This document shows positions 16,323 through 23,715 of a DNA stretch of 64,000 bases, piece after piece. The stretch lies in assembly GCF_029167105.1 (NCBI RefSeq), contig NZ_JARFML010000016.1, positions 101,300 to 165,299 on the forward strand, in the 5' to 3' direction. Under the pieces are notes generated by a model. It saw only the letters and a program-made list of their open reading frames with translations. It searched no databases and was not told the DNA's origin. A program made the position numbers and the translations under genes. The stretch's first letter is position 1, and the number at the start of each line of letters is the position of its first letter. Origin of the DNA: Bradyrhizobium yuanmingense. GTDB taxonomy: Bacteria; Pseudomonadota; Alphaproteobacteria; Rhizobiales; Xanthobacteraceae.

Positions 16323-17605
16323 GCGAGGCCGATACCGCCTGGATCGAGACTGCGCTGACTTCGGCGCGCCCCCAGGCGGTCGGCGCGCTGCTGCGCTATT
16401 TCCGCGATCTCGACACCGCCGAGGAGGCGTTTCAGAACGCCTGCCTGCGCGCGCTCAAGACCTGGCCGCAGAATGGGCCGCCGCGCGATCCCGCGGCCTG
16501 GCTGATCATGGTCGGCCGCAACGTTGCGATCGACGAAGTGCGACGCGCGCGCAGGCAGCAGCCGCTGCCTGAGGACGACCAGGCGATCTCCGATCTCGAC
16601 GACGCCGAAGGCGAGCTGGCCGAGCGGCTCGACGGCTCGCACTATCGCGACGACATCTTGCGGCTGATGTTCATCTGCTGCCATCCCGGACTGCCGGCGA
16701 CGCAGCAGATCGCGCTGGCGCTGCGCATCGTCTCGGGCCTCACGGTGAAGCAGATCGCCCGCGCGTTCCTGGTCTCGGAAGCGGCGATGGAGCAGCGCAT
16801 AACGCGCGCCAAGGCAAAGGTGGCCGAGGCCGGGACGCCGTTCGAGGCGCCGGGCGCGGTCGAGCGCTCTGAACGGCTCGCCGGCGTCGCGGCGATGATC
16901 TACCTGATCTTCAATGAAGGCTATTCGGCGAGCGGTGACACCGCGGAGATCAGGAAGCCGCTGTGCGAGGAGGCGATCCGGCTGGCGCGGCTGCTGCTGC
17001 GGCTGTTTCCGAGCGAGCCGGAGATCATGGGCCTGACCGCGCTGATCCTGTTGCAGCACGCGCGCAGCGCGGCGCGCTTTGCCGCGGACGGGTCGCTGAT
17101 CCTGCTGGACGATCAGGATCGTTCGTTGTGGAACGGCACCATGATCGCGGAGGGCCTCGCGCTGATCGACAAGGCGATGCGCCACCGCCGCAGCGGGCCC
17201 TACCAGATCCAGGCCGCGATCGCCGCACTGCATGCGCGCGCGGCGACGCCCGAGGAGACCGACTGGACCGAGATCGACCTGCTCTACGGCGCGCTCGAAG
17301 TGGTGCAGCCCTCGCCAGTGGTGACGCTCAACCGGGCGGTCGCGGTCTCCAAGGTACGCGGGCCGCAGGCCGCGCTCGAGCTGATCGAGCCGCTGGCGCC
17401 GAAGCTCGCCAATTATTTTCATTTCTACGGCGTGCGCGGCGCTTTCCTGATGCAGCTCGGCCGCAACGACGAAGCCCGCGTCGCCTTCGACCGCGCCATC
17501 GCGCTCGCCAACACCTCGGCCGAAGCCGCCCACATCCGCATGCATCTCGATCGCCTGATCCGGGACAGCCAGCCGAAGGCAAAGGAAAGCGCCAAGGCGA
17601 AGTGA
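16319..17605 (+). CDS. ECF42-type RNA polymerase sigma factor
   Basis: The 428-residue sigma factor has ECF regions 2 and 4 (about residues 10-190), for example LRYFRDLDTAEEAFQNACLRALKTW split across regions, and LTVKQIARAFLVSEAAMEQR as the -35-binding helix-turn-helix. A long helical C-terminal extension follows (about 200-420) with TPR-like repeats (YHFYGVRGAFLMQLGRNDEA-like segments). That extension is diagnostic of ECF42, which has no anti-sigma factor and may be regulated through the extension. It overlaps the DGPF gene by four bases. It may also drive the SRPBCC and VOC genes downstream. Confidence 0.88.
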   Translation: MSEADTAWIETALTSARPQAVGALLRYFRDLDTAEEAFQNACLRALKTWPQNGPPRDPAAWLIMVGRNVAIDEVRRARRQQPLPEDDQAISDLDDAEGELAERLDGSHYRDDILRLMFICCHPGLPATQQIALALRIVSGLTVKQIARAFLVSEAAMEQRITRAKAKVAEAGTPFEAPGAVERSERLAGVAAMIYLIFNEGYSASGDTAEIRKPLCEEAIRLARLLLRLFPSEPEIMGLTALILLQHARSAARFAADGSLILLDDQDRSLWNGTMIAEGLALIDKAMRHRRSGPYQIQAAIAALHARAATPEETDWTEIDLLYGALEVVQPSPVVTLNRAVAVSKVRGPQAALELIEPLAPKLANYFHFYGVRGAFLMQLGRNDEARVAFDRAIALANTSAEAAHIRMHLDRLIRDSQPKAKESAKAK

Positions 17606-17614
17606 CCCCGGACG

Positions 17615-17716
17615 CGTCATTCCGGGGCACCCGAAGGGTGAACTCTGGTGCGCAGTTTGCGCACCTGAGAATCTCGAGATTCCGGGTTCGGTCCTGCGGA
17701 TCGCCCCGGCATGACG
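17615..17716. repeat. Bradyrhizobium-type intergenic palindromic repeat, copy 1
   Basis: The element starts CGTCATTCCGGGGC and ends GCCCCGGCATGACG, forming a long imperfect hairpin. The same element occurs in opposite orientation at 22051-22154. Shared internal blocks include CTGAGAATCTCGAGATTCC-like sequence and GGTTCGGTCCTGCGGA. Such elements are frequent between genes in Bradyrhizobium and may act as mRNA stabilisers or terminators. Confidence 0.8.
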
Positions 17717-17790
17717 ACCAAAAAACATTCCGTCTCATGTCGGCCCGTGCCGTTCCCCTTCGTCTTAATCCCGTACCAGGGGAGCCATCC

Positions 17791-18330
17791 ATGCTGAAAG
17801 CCATTGCCGTCATCGCCATCGTTCTCGCCGCCGGCCTTGCCGCGGTCCTCGTCTTCGCCCTGACGAAACCCGATACCCTCCGTGTGGAGCGCTCGCTCGC
17901 CGTCAACGCGCCGGCGGCTGCGATCTATCCGCTGGTTGCCGATTTCCATCGCTGGACCGCCTGGTCGCCCTATGAGACCCGCGATCCCGCCATGAAGCGG
18001 ACGTTCGGCGGAACCGCGGCGGGGAAGGGTGCGACCTATGCCTGGGAGGGCAACAACAAGGTCGGCGCCGGCCATATGGAGATCCTGGAGGCGACCGGGC
18101 CCACCAAGCTCCGCATCAAGCTCGATTTCGAGCGGCCGTTCGAAGGCCACAACACCGCCGAGTTCACCTTTGTGCCGCAAGGCGATGCCACACTGGTCAC
18201 ATGGGCGATGTACGGTCCGGCCCCGTTCCTGTCCAAGCTGATGCAGGTGTTCTTCAACATGGACAGCATGATCGGCAAGGATTTCGAGGCGGGTCTCGCC
18301 GGCCTGAAGAAGCTCACCGAGAAGCAATAG
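17791..18330 (+). CDS. SRPBCC-superfamily membrane-anchored protein
   Basis: A 179-residue protein with one N-terminal membrane helix (residues 3-27, MLKAIAVIAIVLAAGLAAVL), then a START/Bet v1-like (SRPBCC) domain. The core begins LRVERSLAVNAPAAAIYPLV with the conserved WTAWSPYE. The family binds hydrophobic ligands; several members are annotated as polyketide cyclase-like without biochemical proof. GGGGAG precedes the ATG at 17791. It lies downstream of the ECF42 unit and just before a VOC gene, an association also seen in other ECF41/42 neighbourhoods. Confidence 0.85.
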   Translation: MLKAIAVIAIVLAAGLAAVLVFALTKPDTLRVERSLAVNAPAAAIYPLVADFHRWTAWSPYETRDPAMKRTFGGTAAGKGATYAWEGNNKVGAGHMEILEATGPTKLRIKLDFERPFEGHNTAEFTFVPQGDATLVTWAMYGPAPFLSKLMQVFFNMDSMIGKDFEAGLAGLKKLTEKQ

Positions 18331-18359
18331 GCTTCGCGCAAACGAAGAGGAGAGAAACG

Positions 18360-18773
18360 ATGCTCAATCCCTATCTGTTCTACCAGGACAATTGCGAAGC
18401 AGCGTTCAACTATTACGCCAAGGTTCTCGGCGGAAAGATCGACGCAATGATGCGCGCATCGGATGCTCCGCCGGAGGTTCCGGCCACGCCCGGCCGCGAG
18501 AAGATGATCATGCATGCGCGCATGTCGCTCCCCGACGGCAGCGTGCTGATGGCGTCCGACGCGCCGGCCGAGCACTTTCAAAAGCCGCAGGGCTTCTCGA
18601 TCTCGGTTACGGTCAAGGACCCTGCAGATGGCGAGCGCAAGTTCAACGCGCTTGCAGACGGCGGCAGCGTCACCATGCCCTTCAGCAAGACGTTCTGGGC
18701 CAAGGGCTTCGGCATGTGCGTCGACAAGTTCGGCATTCCCTGGATGGTGAATTGCCCGGCCGAGGGCATGTGA
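18360..18773 (+). CDS. VOC-family protein (PhnB/glyoxalase-like)
   Basis: The 137-residue protein matches the PhnB-like branch of the vicinal oxygen chelate fold. The first motif is LFYQDNCEAAFNYYAKVLGG and the second half includes MPFSKTFWAKGFGMCVDKFG with IPWMVN near the end. PhnB-like proteins usually lack the full glyoxalase metal set, so a catalytic role is uncertain. GAGGAG lies before the ATG at 18360, and the gene follows the SRPBCC gene by 29 bases, probably in one operon. A GC hairpin follows the stop. Confidence 0.87.
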   Translation: MLNPYLFYQDNCEAAFNYYAKVLGGKIDAMMRASDAPPEVPATPGREKMIMHARMSLPDGSVLMASDAPAEHFQKPQGFSISVTVKDPADGERKFNALADGGSVTMPFSKTFWAKGFGMCVDKFGIPWMVNCPAEGM

Positions 18774-18795
18774 CGGGCGCGACCGTCGCATGCGA

Positions 18796-18826
18796 TCCCC
18801 TCTCTCCAATGCTGCGGGAGAGGGGA
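18796..18826. terminator. Hairpin between convergent genes
   Basis: TCCCCTCT at 18796-18803 pairs with AGAGGGGA at 18819-18826, lying between the rightward VOC gene and the leftward lipoprotein gene. There is no strong T-run, so termination is plausible but not certain. Confidence 0.35.
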
Positions 18827-18864
18827 CGTACGCTACGTCACGGGCCGATCGGCCGTTTGTTTTC

Positions 18865-19215
18865 TCACCGGATGGATCCGGTGACGTCCTCGGGCGGCGG
18901 CGACGATTCCACGCAGCGAGGACAGATCACGAGCTTGGCGCCGAGCTTCCTGTCGTTCTCCGCCTGTATCTCGTCCTGGACCGCCCACCACGCCTCGGAA
19001 TAGGGGCGCAATGTGCCGAGCACTTTTTCGCGCTCCTGATTGGGATCACTTGCAGCCGGCGCGCCGGTCGTGACGCGCCGCTTGGCCACATGCGGACGGT
19101 TCGGATCCTTGCCGAGGCCATCCCATGCAATGGCGCGGCGTTCTTGCGCTGGCGCCTCTGCGCATCCGATCAGCGCTGTGCAAAAAGTGAGCACGATCAA
19201 GCCGTGTCGAATCAT
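18865..19215 (-). CDS. Putative small lipoprotein, hypothetical
   Basis: A 116-residue protein starting at the ATG 19215 (GGAGG 12 bases upstream). The N-terminus MIRHGLIVLTFCTALIGC ends with a lipobox (L-I-G-C, Cys18), so lipidation and envelope anchoring are likely. The mature part is hydrophilic, with a late Cys-x-x-Cys (ICPRCVES) that could bind metal or form a disulphide. A longer in-frame extension to 19290 exists but would bury the signal sequence. No family is recognised; similar short lipoproteins appear specific to Bradyrhizobiaceae. Confidence 0.65.
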   Translation of the reverse strand: MIRHGLIVLTFCTALIGCAEAPAQERRAIAWDGLGKDPNRPHVAKRRVTTGAPAASDPNQEREKVLGTLRPYSEAWWAVQDEIQAENDRKLGAKLVICPRCVESSPPPEDVTGSIR

Positions 19216-19492
19216 GCCGGGCTTTTGCCTCCATAAGAGGCGCGCAGAATCTGCGTGAGACACGCGCACCGTCGGGTCAATGGAACTCAAGGCAAAACAA
19301 GCTTGCCGGCATGGCCGAATATGAGTCGTGCTTTCGCATCACTTTGCGGACGCAGTGAGGCCGCTTCGTGAAGCGAGCTGCATCGCACAACAATTGGCGC
19401 AAGATTGGGCTGTGCTCTGCACGTCAGAATCGTTATTGGTGAGTCATAAAAGCTACAAACTTGGGATGGACGTCACGCGGAAGGAGCGACCG

Positions 19493-19585
19493 ATGGCGGC
19501 GGCGCTACAGATCAACTTTGCTCTTTGGGGAATGCTCATTTGCGCTAGCGCGAAGCTGGCGCCAGTGATCCAGACGCTGTTTTGA
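19493..19585 (+). CDS. Putative 30-residue hydrophobic small protein
   Basis: A short reading frame begins at ATG 19493 with AAGGAG 6 bases upstream, the strongest ribosome site nearby. The product is 30 residues with a hydrophobic centre (ALWGMLICASAKLAPVIQTLF), consistent with a single-span membrane microprotein. The frame can be extended upstream to 19328, but that part looks non-coding. Expression is unproven. Confidence 0.4.
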   Translation: MAAALQINFALWGMLICASAKLAPVIQTLF

Positions 19586-19610
19586 AAGCGGTTGGCGGCT
19601 GCCGGCTGTA

Positions 19611-20048
19611 TCAGCGGCAACGCGGATAGATCGCGGCGAGATCGCGGCCCTTCAACAGCAGCAACCGCGAGGTCAGACCGCCACGTCGGCTGATCCAGTC
19701 GCGCACCGGGCCGGGATAGGCGGCAAGCACCGCGACCGATGCTTCCGGCTCGGCATAGAAGCGGCCGCGCCGGTCAACCGAGCGTGCGGCATGGAAGCCG
19801 AGCACGGCGCGCTTGGTGACGCAGATACGCTCGCCCGGCACGATGCTCAGCACCAGCGTGCAGGCGGACAGGCAGGGGCCGTCGATCACCACGCGCTCGC
19901 CACTGTCGCGGACCTTTTCGAACAGATCGAGGAACGGCCCGACCTGTCCGCCCGGGGACTGGATGATGCGGATCTCGGCCGCCGCGGGCGCGGCGGCGAG
20001 CAGCGCGGATGCAAGCATCAGGGCTTTGAGGAAGGTGATGCGTTGCAT
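19611..20048 (-). CDS. Exported ClpP/crotonase-fold protein (COG3904-like)
   Basis: The 145-residue protein has a signal peptide (LMLASALLAAAPAAAE) followed by a small ClpP-like core. GGQVGPFLDLFEKVRDSGE matches the oxyanion-side helix, GPCLSACT is the expected nucleophile region (serine inside SAC), and AVLGFHAAR supplies a histidine at the position of the catalytic base. Cysteines in GPCLSAC and ERICV may form a disulphide in the periplasm. It may be a periplasmic peptidase or a catalytically idle relative; no activity is shown. GGAGAG precedes the start. It is separated from the SDR gene upstream by a palindromic repeat. Confidence 0.72.
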   Translation of the reverse strand: MQRITFLKALMLASALLAAAPAAAEIRIIQSPGGQVGPFLDLFEKVRDSGERVVIDGPCLSACTLVLSIVPGERICVTKRAVLGFHAARSVDRRGRFYAEPEASVAVLAAYPGPVRDWISRRGGLTSRLLLLKGRDLAAIYPRCR

Positions 20049-20071
20049 GAACTCTCCACCAACTCGCTTTC

Positions 20072-20130
20072 GTAGGGTGGGTTAGCCGACGGATGCGCGA
20101 GGCGCATTCCGTTGGCGTAACCCACCCTAC
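20072..20130. repeat. GTAGGGTGGGTTA palindromic repeat
   Basis: GTAGGGTGGGTTA and its exact complement TAACCCACCCTAC bound a 59-bp element whose interior is also partly symmetric (ATGCGCGAGGCGCAT). It lies between two leftward genes. Repeats with these ends recur through Bradyrhizobium genomes. Here it could terminate SDR transcription or process the mRNA. Confidence 0.85.
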
Positions 20131-20136
20131 AAGATT

Positions 20137-20925
20137 CTACCAGTTGCGCCTTTGCCCGCGCAGCGTCGGCAGGCCGATGCCCGCCGCATCGAAGCCGCCG
20201 TCCACGGCCAAAATTTGGCCGGTGATGTAGCTCGCACGGCTCGAGCACAGGAAATAGATCGCTTCCGCGAGTTCCTCTTCCAGGCCGTAGCGGTTGAGCG
20301 GAATGGCGTCGTGATAGTCGGCGCGGATCTCCTTGGTGTGAACCTGCTTCGCCATCGCGGTGTCGACCGGCCCCGGTGCGACCGCGTTGACGCGGATGTT
20401 GAGGGAGGCGAGCTCGACCGCGAGCTGCTTGGTGAGGTGTGCAAGGCCTGCTTTGCTGGTGCCGTAGGCCGAGCGCAGCGTCGAAGCGCGCACGGCCGAG
20501 ATCGAGGTGATGTTGACGATGGCGCCGCCACCACCGTCGCGCATCAGGGGCACCGCCGCCTTGGTGCAGAGGAACGGTCCGGTGAGGTTGACCTCGAGCA
20601 CGCGGCGCCAGTCGGCATCCGACGTCTCCATCAGCGGCGCGAACACCGCGATGCCGGCATTGTTGACCAGCGCGTCCAGCCGGCCGAACCGCCGCGCGAT
20701 CGTCGTCATTGCGGTGCTGACTGCGGCCGCGTCGGCGACATCGCAGGTCAGCGCCAGCGTCGCCTCGCTCTGGCCGATGTCCGCGACCGCGCGGCCGAGC
20801 AGTTCGTGCTCGATGTCGAGCAGGGCCACGCGCCAGCCCTCGGCCAAGAATTTCTTCGCGGTCGCAAGCCCGATGCCGCGGGCGGCACCGGTGACGAGGG
20901 CGACTTTTTGCGGGGCTTGCGGCAT
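20137..20925 (-). CDS. Short-chain dehydrogenase/reductase
   Basis: The 262-residue NAD(P)-dependent oxidoreductase shows the classical SDR motifs TGAARGIGLATA (cofactor), NNAG, an active-site serine in ITSISAVRAS, the catalytic YGTSK, and the PGPVDTAM turn. Asp after the second strand (LLDIEHE) favours NAD over NADP. The C-terminus ends ILAVDGGFDAAGIG. The family is broad; the substrate cannot be predicted. It is transcribed leftward, perhaps together with the ClpP-like gene, although a palindromic repeat separates them. Confidence 0.92.
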   Translation of the reverse strand: MPQAPQKVALVTGAARGIGLATAKKFLAEGWRVALLDIEHELLGRAVADIGQSEATLALTCDVADAAAVSTAMTTIARRFGRLDALVNNAGIAVFAPLMETSDADWRRVLEVNLTGPFLCTKAAVPLMRDGGGGAIVNITSISAVRASTLRSAYGTSKAGLAHLTKQLAVELASLNIRVNAVAPGPVDTAMAKQVHTKEIRADYHDAIPLNRYGLEEELAEAIYFLCSSRASYITGQILAVDGGFDAAGIGLPTLRGQRRNW

Positions 20926-21194
20926 TGGCTAGTCTGTCCTGCGTCCGGGAGCGGCGTGCGAGAGCGCCGGCCCCTTTTACTGCGCTTTCGTTCCGGCATG
21001 AAAGGCCTCGCCGAGCCGATCGAGCCCGATGCGGCCCAGAATGCGCCAGCCGCGGCTGCGCTCTGCGGGCTCGAAATAATAATTTCTGTCCCGCTGTCGG
21101 CCCGGCAGAACGCCGTTCGTCTTGGAGGTGAGCGCGGGCCAGCCGTTTCCGCCCGCAGGACATATCGGAGCGACTGAGACAGCGAGGAAATCCC

Positions 21195-21599
21195 ATGCGA
21201 TTCATGATGCTGATGATCCCGCTCGGCTACGAGAACGCGCCGCCGGAGGTGCAACTCGATCCCGAGCGCGTCGCCGCGATGATGCGCTACAACGAGGCGC
21301 TGAAGGACGCAGGCGTGCTGATCACGCTCGATGGGCTGCACCCGCCGTCGACCGGGGCGCGCGTCTCGTTTGCGACCGGCCAGCCCATCGTCACCGACGG
21401 GCCCTTCGCGGAAGCCAAGGAAGTCCTGGGCGGCTATTGGATGATCGAGGTCGCCTCGCGCGCCGAGGCGATCGCCTGGGCCAAGAAATGTCCCGCTTCA
21501 GCCAACGAGATCATCGAGGTCCGCCAGGTGCAGGAGATGGCCGACTACTCGCCCGAAGTGCAAGAGATCGTCGCCGGGTTTGGCGACCTGAAGACATAA
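21195..21599 (+). CDS. YciI/DGPF-family protein
   Basis: A 134-residue DGPF protein with TDGPFAEAKEVLGGYWMIEV as the family core and LDGLHPPSTGARV before it. It starts at ATG 21195 with GAGGAAA upstream. No ECF sigma gene is adjacent, unlike the DGPF gene at 15954, but the ECF42 unit lies about 4 kb away on the same strand and may control it. It is followed after 49 bases by a second YciI-like gene. The function of the family is unknown; a dimeric ferredoxin-like fold is established. Confidence 0.87.
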   Translation: MRFMMLMIPLGYENAPPEVQLDPERVAAMMRYNEALKDAGVLITLDGLHPPSTGARVSFATGQPIVTDGPFAEAKEVLGGYWMIEVASRAEAIAWAKKCPASANEIIEVRQVQEMADYSPEVQEIVAGFGDLKT

Positions 21600-21648
21600 A
21601 CGAAACAGCCGCTGCACGATTTCCCAAGCAACCTGAAGGAGAAAATCA

Positions 21649-22014
21649 ATGAGCACCGGACACAAATTTCTCGCCATCTATCTCGGCAGCACGAGCGGAT
21701 CGAAAATGGCGGCGTGGCGCGCGCTGCCCGAGGCCGAGCGGAAGGCGAAGGAGCAGGAGGGCATGGCCGCCTGGCACGGCTGGGTCGAGAAGCACAAATC
21801 CGTGATCGTCGAGATGGGCGGGCCGCTCGGCAAGACCCACAGGATCGACGGGAGCGGCATCACCGAGGTCAGCAACGCGCTGACCGGTTTCACGGTGGTG
21901 CGCGCCGCCTCGCAGGAGGACGCTGCAAAGCTGTTTGAGAACCATCCGCATTTTGCGATCTTTCCGGGCGAGGCGATCGAAGTCATGCCCGTGCTGCCGA
22001 TTCCGGAGATGTAG
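21649..22014 (+). CDS. YciI-like protein
   Basis: The 121-residue protein has the dimeric alpha/beta barrel pattern of YciI: an N-terminal strand HKFLAIYLG, a helix WHGWVEKHKSVIVEMGGPLG, then TGFTVVRAASQEDAAKLFENHPHF and a C-terminal IEVMPVLPIP strand. The His-Pro-His in the final helix is typical. GAAGGAG lies before the ATG. It probably forms a two-gene unit with the DGPF gene. A palindromic repeat follows its stop. Confidence 0.83.
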   Translation: MSTGHKFLAIYLGSTSGSKMAAWRALPEAERKAKEQEGMAAWHGWVEKHKSVIVEMGGPLGKTHRIDGSGITEVSNALTGFTVVRAASQEDAAKLFENHPHFAIFPGEAIEVMPVLPIPEM

Positions 22015-22050
22015 CCCTGAGCGGATAGGTATCCGGGCGGCCAAGTGGGC

Positions 22051-22154
22051 CGTCATTCCGGGGCGGTCCGCAGGACCGAACCCGGAATCTCGACATTCTC
22101 AGGTGCGCAGGCGCGCACCGTAGTTCGGCTCTATGAGCCGCCCGGAATGACTGC
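22051..22154. repeat. Bradyrhizobium-type intergenic palindromic repeat, copy 2
   Basis: Same element as at 17615-17716 but inverted: it opens CGTCATTCCGGGGCGGTCC, contains CCGAACCCGGAATCTCGACA and closes with CCCGGAATGACTG. It folds into a long hairpin after the YciI gene. Confidence 0.82.
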
Positions 22155-22210
22155 GGAGAATACGGGGTTAATCACGAGCGATTCCCGCTAGTGACCTTCA
22201 CGCCCGGCTC

Positions 22211-22229
22211 ATGTAAAGCTCGTTCACAT
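22211..22229. promoter_or_regulatory. Putative TetR operator overlapping the tetR start
   Basis: ATGTAAAGCTCGTTCACAT is a 19-bp imperfect palindrome (ATGTAAA-N5-TTCACAT) that includes the first two bases of the regulator's start codon. It has the same length and ends as the perfect palindrome at 23036-23054 in front of the next gene, which argues that one protein reads both. Confidence 0.55.
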
Positions 22230-22968
22230 GAGCTGGCGCAAGGAGCAGCGCCGCGCCGAGCGCGGCTATCACCACGGCAATCTGAAGGAAGCCCTGTTGC
22301 AGGCGGCCCTCGGGCTGATCGCCGAGAAGGGGGCGGCCGGCTTCACCTTCGCCGATGCCGCGCGCATGGCCGGGGTCAGTGCGGCCGCGCCCTACCGGCA
22401 TTTCCGCGACCGTGACGAGCTGCTGTCCTCGATCGCCCAGCGCGGTTTCGAGCAGTTCGAGGCGCGCCTGTCGGCGGCCTGGGACGACGGGCGGCCCGAC
22501 ACGGTCACCGCCTTCGAACGCGTCGGCAAGGCCTATCTCGCTTTCGCCCGCGCGGAGCCGGCCTTCTACAACGCGATGTTCGAATCGGGCGTGCCGGTGG
22601 ATGCCAATCCTGCGCTTCAGGCCGCCAGCGAACGCGCATTCAACATTATTCGCGCCGCAGCCGAGCGGCTCGCGGCCCTGACGCCGCCGGGCACGCCGCG
22701 GCCGCCGGCGATGATGATGGCCTTGCACATCTGGTCGATGGCACACGGCGTGGCCTCGCTGTTTTCCCGCGGCGATGCCGCGCGCCGCAAGCTGCCGATG
22801 TCGCCGGACGAGCTGCTGGAGGCCGAGGTGCTGATCTATCTGCGCGGCCTCGGCTTCCCGACCGACCGCCGTCCCACAGGCAAGGGCGCCGAGCCGCCGC
22901 CGGTGCCGCCGGAGGCTCCCTCCGGTTCGGGCCTGCCGCCCGGCAGCCCCTGGGGTAAGCCGAAATAA
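22228..22968 (+). CDS. TetR/AcrR-family regulator (probably autoregulated)
   Basis: This 246-residue regulator has a TetR helix-turn-helix at about residues 12-62: RGYHHGNLKEALLQAALGLI, then GFTFADAARMAGVS with recognition helix AAAPYRHFRDRDELL. The rest is a helical ligand-binding domain with a Pro-rich C-terminal tail of 30 residues. The start codon lies inside a 19-bp palindrome and has no obvious Shine-Dalgarno, so repression at its own promoter would directly block initiation. A near-identical operator precedes the DUF2852 gene downstream. The WRG-type YHHGNL opening is typical of a common proteobacterial TetR subgroup of unknown ligand. Confidence 0.9.
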   Translation: MSWRKEQRRAERGYHHGNLKEALLQAALGLIAEKGAAGFTFADAARMAGVSAAAPYRHFRDRDELLSSIAQRGFEQFEARLSAAWDDGRPDTVTAFERVGKAYLAFARAEPAFYNAMFESGVPVDANPALQAASERAFNIIRAAAERLAALTPPGTPRPPAMMMALHIWSMAHGVASLFSRGDAARRKLPMSPDELLEAEVLIYLRGLGFPTDRRPTGKGAEPPPVPPEAPSGSGLPPGSPWGKPK

Positions 22969-23008
22969 GATTGCGCAAATAATCACGCGGGCGTGTCTTG
23001 CTGCCAGC

Positions 23009-23037
23009 TTGACAAAATCGCGGGATGGTCTAGCTAT
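23009..23037 (+). promoter_or_regulatory. Promoter of the DUF2852 gene
   Basis: TTGACA at 23009-23014 is a consensus -35. A -10-like TAGCTA(T) begins at 23031 (16-17 base spacing). The 19-bp palindrome at 23036-23054 covers the expected start site, a classic repressor position. Confidence 0.55.
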
Positions 23038-23054
23038 GTAAATGTTATTTACAT
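23036..23054. promoter_or_regulatory. Perfect 19-bp operator ATGTAAAT-GTT-ATTTACAT
   Basis: Perfect 8-bp arms with a 3-base spacer, overlapping the promoter of the DUF2852 gene and matching the palindrome at the start of the upstream TetR gene at both ends. Binding by that TetR protein would couple the two genes. Confidence 0.6.
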
Positions 23055-23089
23055 TCACAACGGCGCTGGTGCCGTGATGGAGAAGGGAA

Positions 23090-23581
23090 ATGGCCTACAC
23101 CGCTGATGTCAATCGCTGGCGCGGCCCGTCGAACCAACAGCAATATTACGAGCGCCCCCGCATGCTGGACACGCCCTGGCATCCCGGCTGGATCGCCGTG
23201 ACCATTCTCGGCTTCATCATCTGGTGGCCGATCGGACTTGCCCTTCTCTTTTTCACACTTGGGAGCAGAAGAATGTCGTGCTGGAGCAATCAGGATCGCT
23301 GGCAGAACAAGATGGAAAAGATGCAGTACAAGATGGATCGCATGCGCGACCGCATGGAGCGCCGCGGCTTCGGTTTTGGCTTCGGCCCGCCGTCCTCCGG
23401 CAACCGCGCCTTCGACGAGTATCGCAGTGAGACGCTGCGCCGGCTCGAGGAAGAGCAGGTCGAGTTCAAGAACTTCCTCGACCGCCTGCGTCACGCCAAG
23501 GACAAGGAAGAGTTCGATCAGTTCATGGCGCAGCACAAGACGCGTCCGACCCCGCCGCCGACCGACCAGCAGCAGGGCTGA
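23090..23581 (+). CDS. DUF2852 membrane protein
   Basis: The 163-residue protein has one membrane span (about 32-57, GWIAVTILGFIIWWPIGLAL), preceded by PWHPGWIA, the DUF2852 hallmark. A long charged segment follows (about 70-135), rich in Arg, Lys, Met and Glu and predicted to form a coiled coil, ending in a Pro-rich tail. DUF2852 is an alphaproteobacterial family of unknown role. A strong GAGAAGGGA ribosome site precedes the ATG. The promoter carries a perfect palindrome that probably binds the upstream TetR protein, so this may be a stress-inducible envelope protein. A GC hairpin with T-rich sequence follows. Confidence 0.85.
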   Translation: MAYTADVNRWRGPSNQQQYYERPRMLDTPWHPGWIAVTILGFIIWWPIGLALLFFTLGSRRMSCWSNQDRWQNKMEKMQYKMDRMRDRMERRGFGFGFGPPSSGNRAFDEYRSETLRRLEEEQVEFKNFLDRLRHAKDKEEFDQFMAQHKTRPTPPPTDQQQG

Positions 23582-23643
23582 TCCGAAGAATTGCACGTCT
23601 CAAAGCCTTCAGGCGCATGCCCCCAAGTCCTGATGGCCCCGAG

Positions 23644-23682
23644 CCGCCCGTCTGCGCAACCCGCAGGCGGGCGGTTTGGTTT
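23644..23682 (+). terminator. Rho-independent terminator after the DUF2852 gene
   Basis: CCGCCCG-TCTGCG pairs with CGCAGG-CGGGCGG around a short loop (one mismatch), followed by TTTGGTTTT. It lies about 60 bases after the stop and faces the convergent desaturase gene. Confidence 0.7.
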
Positions 23683-23715
23683 TGGGGGCGAGCGTAAGCG
23701 GACGGCCGCGATGGT

